The position numbers were made by a program, and so were the translations under genes. From the NCBI GenBank assembly GCA_920105625.2, contig OV050030.1:183524315-183588314 (forward strand): a stretch of DNA of 64,000 bases. Reading direction: 5' to 3'. The DNA comes from Clusia tigrina (taxonomy: Eukaryota > Arthropoda > Insecta > Diptera > Clusiidae). The notes beneath the pieces are model-generated. The model had not been told where the DNA came from, did no database searches, and saw only the letters and a program-made list of their open reading frames with translations. Below, piece by piece: positions 57,281-64,000 of the stretch. Every line of letters begins with the position of its first letter. Position 1 is the stretch's first letter.

Positions 57281-57559
57281 TGAATTTGAATATAGTTGAG
57301 AGAGGTTTAAGTTATTGTAAAATAAAATACTTTGCTAATTTTCGCAATTCAGTGGCTCAGAAGACAAATTCATCGTTAAAACGGCTTCGACCTGCTGACA
57401 CAAATATTTACTTGATTGGTAAATGTGAACCTAAAATAGTTGGTGTGAAATTGCTATCAAAACAGCAAGTGCTTCAGTGTTTTTTTTATAATGTACGTTG
57501 TGAAAATAAAACAGTTAAAGAAAGTGCAAGGTTGGTGTTAGATGAATATACACAATATA

Positions 57560-57580
<21 letters not shown>
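57277..57580 (+). pseudogene. Unidentified coding-like fragment
   Basis: A frame of about 100 residues includes [35 protein letters not shown] and [13 protein letters not shown]. From memory, the pattern LPS-x-x-QVL-x-x-FFYN-x-R...ES-A is shared by many uncharacterised arthropod proteins of repetitive origin; I cannot name the family. It has no upstream start that I trust, and it ends in a TA microsatellite, so it is a fragment. Confidence 0.35.
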
Positions 57581-57780
<200 letters not shown>

Positions 57781-57804
57781 ATGTGTATTTTTTTTTTTTT
57801 TTGT

Positions 57805-57960
57805 GTATTGGAGGTGGAAATCTGCAACCAGACACTGGGCGGCGCGCCAGTAGTGTGGGGCTCTTACCCACTAAAACCACCCCCACGGACGCCTCCCCGA
57901 CGGTACATAACCGCTAAGCAATACTTAATTCGGGGAGAGGAATGGTCAAAGGACCCCTCC
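57805..57960 (-). other. 3' UTR of R1 element B
   Basis: Minus strand GGTTTTAGTGGGTAAGAGCC and TTTCCACCTCCAATAC match copy A at 36066-36135. The A-run (T-run at 57789-57801 on plus) forms the tail before the microsatellite. Confidence 0.75.
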
Positions 57961-60913
57961 TATGGATTCCCTGAAAGTCGTCGCCACTCCAAGTGGCGGA
58001 GGTCTCGCATTATTTCTGCCGAAGCGTCAGAGACCACTGCCCATTTCTTGGGGCACTCGAGCATATGGTGCACCATATTGTCAGGGGTCGCGGGCTCTCC
58101 GCAAACTCTCTGAAGCACCGCTCTGGCACCGCTGTACCACGTCCTCTGGCTCCGTGCCTCCACAGTTTCTACAACAGGGGGTTTCATCCAGCCGGAATCT
58201 GTGCAAAAATATGCGCGGAAACCTCCGTGCCCGGTCAGCATTTGTGTGACGTGGTAGTTCATGTCGCCATGCGACCTGTTCATCCAACGTTGGAGGTCAG
58301 GAATCAGTCTCCGCGTCCAACGGCCCTTCTCAGACGCATTCCACCGGGCCTGCCACTGCCGTATGGTTGCGCTACTTGGTGGCTACTACGCGATCTTCCG
58401 CACTGGACTCGCGCGTACTTCTGCCGTAGTATAGCCTCCACGACTCCTTCGCCAGCAGGTCCAGAGGGGTCATACTAGCAATCACCAGCGCGGCGTCTGT
58501 GGACACAGTGCGAAAGGCACAGATCGTTCGAAGTGCACTTCTTCTATAGGCTGCCTCTATGGTGCGAACGTATGCCCTGACATTCGCCTTATCAGCCCAT
58601 ATGGGCGCCCCATACAGGATTACGGATTTGACAACTCCTGATATGAGCTGTCTCTTCCGCTGCCGCGGTCCTCCAAGGTTCGGCAATATCCGGCAAAGCG
58701 AAGAGCAGATACGAGCCGCCTTTTCGCCTACACGCCTCAAGTGTTCCTTGAATGTTAATCTCGAGTCTATCCAGACGCCTAGGTACTTCAGGTGTGGGAT
58801 CGTGGTAATGGTGCAGTTTCCAAGTCTTACCTCCACGACCTCCTGTACCTTTCGACTCGAAATAAGCATGGCCTCCGTTTTCTGCTCCGCCAGTCTAAGT
58901 CCTGCATTCGCCAGCCATCTCCCGACAACGGCCACTGTGCGATTTGCCTCCGCTACTACCTCTTCCAGATGTTTCACTAATGCTATGTCGTCCGCATATC
59001 CGATGATTTTTACATCTTGGGGCACGTGTATGCGGAGAATGCCATCATACATAATATTCCAGAGTAGTGGACACAGTACAGACCCCTGGGGAACCCCTCC
59101 GGTTACCTTATGCGTTTTCAGACTTCGCTCGGACTCGTATAGCAGCATCCTGTCGTTAAAGTAGTCGGCTATCATCCGTCTTAGGTAGACGGGCACTCCA
59201 AACTCTGCCAGCGGACTCGCTATGCGCGCCCAGCTCGAAGGGGTTAAAGGCATTCTTGACATCAAGGGTGACCACAAGGCAATACCTCTTGGAGCCCCCT
59301 TCCATCTTCGTCCTTTTATCGCCCCCTTCGTCATTCGGATGACGTCGCCAATGGCGTCCACTGTCGATCTTGTTTTCCGGAATCCATATTGGCGTCGCGC
59401 CAGTCCTCTAGCCTCCACTAAAGCCTCGTCAATCCGGTTGCAAATAATCCGCTCCAGGACCTTCCCTGCCGTATCTAGCGTGCACAGGGGACGATAGGCT
59501 GATGGGTCTTCCGTTGGCTTATCAGCTTTTGGCATCAGGACCAGCCGCTGCCTTTTCCACCGTTTTGGGAAGACACCTTGTCTAAAACAGGCCTCGTAAA
59601 GAGACCTCAGTGCCTCTGGGTGTAGCGCAGCTGCCGTTTTGAACACTTGCTTGGGTATTCCATCCGGGCCAGGTGCCTTCTGCTTCCCAAATCCTCCAAC
59701 AGCCCGCATCACCTCGTCAGTGGTCACACTGGGTAATTCTTCGTGCAACTCGAGGGGAAGTTGGCCAGGCACGTAGTTCTGTGCTGGGAAGAGCTCTCCC
59801 ACAATACGTCTGAGCAAGTCAGGGCAGCTTGGGGCTGGTGGCCTATGGCGGGGGAGCTTTTTCATCACAAGCTTATATGCTGTGCCCCATGGGTTTTCTT
59901 CAACCTGTGCACATAGTTCGATGAAACTCCTGCGCTTGCTTGACTTTATGGCCTTTTTTAGCATCCTCTTGGCCTCCTTGTATACCTGGCGTATCTGTAG
60001 ACACTCTGGCTTGCCTATTTCCCGCTGGTGTCTTCGTCTTGCGGCATGCCAACCAGTAGACGGATTTATGACATTCGCCATAGGCCCTTCTGGGCATCGC
60101 CGCGTCGCATGCACTCTCTAGCTGGCTTGCTAGCTGACTTGCCATTTCGTCCGCACCACCTCTCAACTTCATGTCCTCCAACATGACTTTAAGGGCACCG
60201 TCATCGAGTTTATCCGCCCTCCAGCCTCTTAATCTTGGACCTATCTTTGGCCTTCTCCGCGGTAACTTTAGATCGATCGTAATGGCATTGTGATCGCTGT
60301 GAGTATATATGGGACTAACAATCCACTTAGCTCCTCTCACCAGTCTGCTGCTCAGGAACGTAAGGTCGATCACGGACCTGGCTCCTCCTCTAGTGAATGT
60401 CGCCTCTCCCGTGTTCATGAGAACTACGTCAAGTGCCGTGAATGCGTCCATGAGGATATGACCTTTTGCCGTTGTTCGGGCGCAGCCCCATTCATTTGCC
60501 CATGCGTTGAAGTCGCCAGCAATCACTACGGGGTGCCTGCCTCGCGCATCGAGGGTAAGTCTGTCCACCACTGACTCGAACTCATTCGTAGTGAGGCTTG
60601 GTGGAAGGTAGCAACTGTAGACCGTGGTACCTCCAATGGTCGCCCTGACATAGCCGTCGCTACTATGTTTGTTGCTCAGTTGTAAGGCTGTGGCTCCACA
60701 CACCCACAGTGCGGCTCCGCCAGTATTGTCCTCGGCCCAAACTCCTTGGTGCTTGCGCCGGTATGGCTCGATAAGCACCGCAACATCAGCCTTTTGTTCC
60801 CTTACTGTCTGCTCCAAGAGATCCTGTGCAGCCTCGCAGTGGTTGAGATTGTGCTGGAGGAACCTCGTCTGGATTTTCCCGCGGCTTGTTCGTAGGATGG
60901 GCATGAGCTGCAT
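57961..60913 (-). pseudogene. R1-type ORF2: endonuclease, reverse transcriptase, C-terminal finger
   Basis: Starts near MQLMPILRTSRGK at 60913. Endonuclease: QHNLNHC, LIEPYRR (Glu), AGDFNAWANEWG (Asp, Asn), VIDLTF and HSDHNAITI (Asp-His). A one-base insertion near 60047 shifts the frame; reverse transcriptase is then open to 58372 (QKAPGPDGIPKQ, LVLMPKADKP, VPQGSVLCPLLWN, GYADDIA). A second shift at about 58370 leads into DLQRWMNRSHGD, and a third damages the C-terminal Cys/His finger. Otherwise near complete at about 950 codons. Confidence 0.85.
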
Positions 60914-61190
60914 CCTGTCGGGTGTTCCACGTCCTTACGACCCTTGGTTGTGCAGAGTGCGCACGCAGGCGTCCTGTTGCACTCACGGGCGCTGTGTCCT
61001 TCTCCACCACATCTGTAGTACTTGTGGCGCCAGTCCTCTTTGCTAGTGCACTTCTGTGAGATGTGACCAAACGACATACACTTGTAGCAGCGCACTGGTG
61101 TCACCTTCTCGCGCACAAGGCAAGAAGTCCATCCAACTCTAAGCCTGCCGATTTTTACGAGTACATATGCATACGAGTCTGTATAAGAGT
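60802..61190 (-). pseudogene. R1-type ORF1 C terminus with zinc knuckles
   Basis: The open frame includes VLVKIGRLRVGWTSCLVREK and then knuckles: CYKCMSFGHISQKC (canonical), YYRCGGEGHSAREC (first Cys changed to Tyr) and CALCTTKG. It ends at 60802, overlapping ORF2 by about 110 bases, as in R1-clade elements. The N-terminal part is missing, but copy A (33571-34795) supplies it. Knuckles bind element RNA. Confidence 0.8.
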
Positions 61191-61217
61191 ATGTAGGGTA
61201 TTTAGGTAGGAGTGGCA

Positions 61218-62427
61218 GCCTTCGACGCAATAGCATACTTAAGCATGGCTCATTGTGGTACCACACTAAGACGACGCGACTCCCCGGTCTAGAATTTTGG
61301 GAACCACTGTGATTCTGAAATGAACCTGGCTATGTCCTTAAGAATGATGGAAGATAGTTCGGTTAAGGTAGTGAAGAAAGGTGAGCGTAGGAACTTTAAT
61401 CTTCGGCTAGCCAGCGTTGTTTCTTCCTCCTCCTCAGAGCCACAGCTGCGACAGAAATCGGTTTGGGGCAGTGATAGTCTTTCAGCATGTTTCCCGACCT
61501 GTCGTTATTGGATAGTGTCCCTTTCAGCATGCTTACCAATCGGGCAGTGTCCCGTGAGTACATTTATTGTAGTGCTGATGGAGTTCCTGCCAATATTGAG
61601 TAGCTGACTAGTACGCCTAATGTCAATACTGCTCCAGGCTTGTCTGGCAGCACTACAGGTATGTTCATTCACCCAGGCTCTTTTGGATGACCCAAGGTAG
61701 TCATGTTTTATGGCCCATTTGACCGTGGCCAATAAAAAACCTTCATCAAAAGAGGGGGAGATGTCAGGGAGCAGCATACCAATTCATCGGCCTCGCAGTT
61801 TCCTAGAATGTCGCTATGTCCAGGCACCCAGCATATGTGAACTTGTGAGTTGCCCGAGACGACGTTCAGGGAGGAGCGGTAGTCGAGTACAAGCTTAGAG
61901 GTAGTGAATACACCAGCTAGGGACTTGTTTGCCGTCTGACGGTCCGTGAATATGCGAATGTTCACATTGCTACTTCATTGCAAATAAGCCACTTGGACGC
62001 TTGGAATATTGAGGCCAAGTTTTCTGGAGAAAATGTCGCAACCGACCTTTTTCTCTAGTTTGGAGCCATCCGTATATATGTCAATGGAACTACCAGTGAC
62101 CACAAATTTGTTAGACCATTCCTCTCTACTAGGAATGTAAGTGTCGAACCCTTGGTTTAGATTAGGTGTAGAGCACGTATAGTCAACGTCCGTCTGTACG
62201 GGCGTGTCCTGCATTAGAATATTGGCATGGCGCAGGTTCAGCCTAGTCCAGCGAGATATAGCATTGAGTCTGGTTGCCGAGCATTTTGCTTGTTGCCTGA
62301 CCAGAAGCTTAGTGGGGAACCAATGTAGGAATGCAAATAGAGCTTTGGTAGAAGGGGTACGCAGAGCCAGTGTTATCAGAGCCGCTGCTGTTCTTCTGCC
62401 CTTGTCAAGAGGTTTTAGGTTCACCAC
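61218..62427 (-). pseudogene. LOA-type RNase H and C-terminal finger (copy F)
   Basis: 62427-61975 holds the connection domain and the RNase H start (IDIYTDGSKLEKK). A shift leads to FTDRQTANKS (third acidic position) and WVPGHSDILGNCEADEL (last Asp). The C-terminal part has CRSCGSEEEEET-type sequence near 61430. A partial repeat of about 35 bp (GHCPIG..HAER) lies at 61500-61560. Several stops are present. Confidence 0.7.
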
Positions 62428-64000
62428 CTTGTCAGTTGCGGGACATCAGAAGACAGCGCCGTAGAGAAAGTACGGCTCAACCACCGCTGCATAAAGCCAG
62501 GACATAATCCGAGGCTGGACGCCCCATCTCGCTCCCATGAACCTCATGCAACAGTACAGAGCACACGCGGCTTTCCGTACCCTCTCCGCCAAATTTGGTT
62601 TCCAATGGAGCTTAGGGTCCAGGATCAGACCTAGATACTTGACGCTATTGCTAAGTCTGAGCGAATTCCCATTAAGTTTGGGTAAGTCAAAACTTGGTAT
62701 TTTGTGCTTCCTGGTGAAGAGCATAACCTCAGTTTTGGAAGGGTTGACATCTAAGCCAACTTCAAGACACCATTGGGACTAAATGCTAAGAGTATAGCTT
62801 AGTTTTCTGATAGTGTTGAAAGATACTTGCCAGAAACAGATACTTGAGAGCACACCGCTTTGTGGAGTACCTCTCTTGATAGTTTTTTAGCATGCACGTT
62901 TCCTATTGAGGAGCTAATGACGCGTTTTCAGTAGCTGTTCGATGAACCTAACCAGGCTGGGTCCAGGTTTAGGGTTGCTAATGATTTAGTTATGGCGGAG
63001 GGATAAATATTGCTGAGTGGAGAAATACTGCAAGAGTATATTCTTTGTTGGCAACAGATTTCTCTATTGCTCAATGAGCACGTGAAGCGCTGTTTCCACA
63101 GAGTGGAAGGTAGTGTAGGCATGTTGTGATTTGGATAGGCACGTGGAATTAATAGAGCTCCTGATTTGTGTATCAAGGACCCTTTCCAGTGTTTTCAAAA
63201 GAAAGGAGGACAAACTAATTGGTCTATAGTCCTTAGGCTTGGTGTGGGTCGACTTTCCCGCTTTAGGGATGAATACTACTCTAGTTTCTCTCCAGCTTTT
63301 GGGAATGTACGCCCATCTTAGGCATGCATTATAAATATGCAGTAGCCAAGTTACAACCGCACTTGCAGTGTGCTGAATATCCGCGGGAATAATGCCATCA
63401 GGCCCGAGTGATTTAAAATGCTGAAAGCTGCTGATGGCCCACTGATAATGCGTGTGGGTCATTTGCAACTGGGTTGAGTGACTTAAAGAATGGTTGGTGT
63501 AAAGAGACCTGTAATCCACAAAGATTTCATTTCCAGGAAGGTGTGTTTCTATTAGCGCGTCTAGAGTGTCGGTTTAAGAGTTAGTCCAGTTACCGTCCGA
63601 TCTCTGAATACATTAGAGAGCCCGAGGGGTGGTATTGAGGATCCTCCGGAGTCTGCTTGTCTCGGACGAGCTTTCTATGCTGACACAGAAGTCTCGCCAA
63701 GACGCTCGTTTGGATCTCCTAACCATATACTTGAGGTCCCTTTGTTTGTCTTGAAAGGGAGCCAGTCATTAGTAGCTTTGGCTCTGTTGAAGAGGTTGCG
63801 GCATTCTTCTCGTAGCTCAGCAATTTCCGAATTCCATCAAGGGGGTTTGGGTTTCCCTCTAGGCTTCGGGAAGTTGCAGGCTGATTTGCCATTTATTTCC
63901 ACTTGAAAAACACTGCAGTGATCCATTAGTTTGATGGATTCACTGATTGAGGGCATTTCGCAATAGACTTCTGATCCTACACCAGTATTCACCTTTGATC
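62428..64000 (-). pseudogene. LOA-type reverse transcriptase (copy F)
   Basis: Linker sequence (64000-63520) carries stops. The open piece 63519-63064 has GPDGIIPADIQ, RVVFIPKAGKSTHTKPKDYRP and SLSSFLLKTLERVLD. The palm between about 63060 and 62780 is short and broken, and no clear YADD box is readable, so it is probably deleted or scrambled. The thumb (62724-62446) has LPKLNGNSLRLSNSVKYLGL and WLYAAVVEPYFLYG. The order matches copy A. Confidence 0.7.

Larger units (their letters stand above)
57790..61190 (-). mobile_element. R1-clade non-LTR retrotransposon, copy B (5'-truncated)
   Basis: On the minus strand: end of ORF1 with zinc knuckles (about 61185-60802), ORF2 with endonuclease and reverse transcriptase (60913-58070), a 3' UTR (57960-57805) and an A-run at the TA microsatellite. 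It lacks RNase H, as expected for the R1 clade. The 3' UTR is shared with copy A. The 5' part ends near 61190, next to LINE F. Confidence 0.85.
61195..64000 (-). mobile_element. LOA-type non-LTR retrotransposon, copy F (continues past the window)
   Basis: Minus-strand ORF2 from the linker (64000) through reverse transcriptase and RNase H to a 3' end CCACTCCTACCTA at 61217-61200. Closest to copy A in this window. The 5' part lies beyond the right edge. The 3' end abuts a 5'-truncated R1 element in the same orientation. Confidence 0.8.

Noticed and set aside
58559..60120. Plus-strand open frames opposite the R1 ORF2
   Set aside because: All domain evidence is on the minus strand; these frames are antisense shadows in GC-richer sequence.

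Overview
This window looks like transposon-dense DNA from a higher dipteran insect, plausibly a tephritid-type fly. I found no convincing single-copy host gene in 64 kb. The transposon mix is that of a fly: jockey, LOA-type and R1-clade LINEs, copia, BEL/Pao, gypsy and env-bearing errantivirus-like LTR elements, and three mariners. One mariner has the DD41D spacing that I recall from the rosa subfamily of fruit flies. Species assignment is inference, since no host gene anchors it.

Layout. 1-660: an LTR with primer-binding site that reads leftward out of the window. 660-6105: LOA-type LINE A (+). 6105-8950: decayed errantivirus-like copy (pol, integrase, env; +) with a tRNA-like relic at 7621-7685. 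About 9500-15630: degraded copia-type element A (+), split at 10922/14404 by a jockey element (10923-14397) with a recognisable target duplication. 15635-18128: ORF1 of a second jockey element, broken by a gypsy LTR piece and another LTR-like block. 18129-28690: a BEL/Pao element (-) that carried an env gene, split by a young copia element (19039-23642, -). 28690-32944: LOA-type LINE C (+). 32945-36265: an R1-clade LINE (+) with microsatellite at both ends and a foreign insert in the middle. 36266-39550: LOA-type LINE B (+) carrying the DD41D mariner in its endonuclease. 39555-42195: 5' part of another BEL element (+). 42196-44168: 5' part of a second errantivirus-like element (-). 44169-44637: inverted gypsy integrase piece. 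44638-51760: gypsy element (+). 52219-53417: mariner 2. 53471-54315: about 845 bp of uninterrupted (TA)n. 54440-55281: gypsy and LOA scraps. 55282-56257: mariner 3, running into a TA microsatellite. 56500-57560: poorly understood sequence, including a short unidentified coding-like stretch. 57560-57780: TA/ACAY microsatellite. 57790-61190: nearly complete ORF2 of an R1-clade LINE (-). 61195-64000: LOA-type LINE F (-).

How the parts relate. This is a stratified nest, not an operon or pathway. The youngest recognisable insertion is the copia element at 19039-23642: its LTRs appear to differ by one indel, it has a perfect 5-bp target duplication and only one stop codon in gag-pol. It sits in a BEL copy full of lesions. 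The other elements carry frameshifts, stops and internal deletions and are unlikely to be autonomous. Such a nest is typical of pericentromeric heterochromatin or a piRNA-cluster-like locus, but nothing in the sequence alone proves either. The most interesting structures are the microsatellite-bracketed R1-clade LINEs, the very long pure TA tract, the mariner-microsatellite junction and a 0.77-kb unexplained insert in one R1 element.
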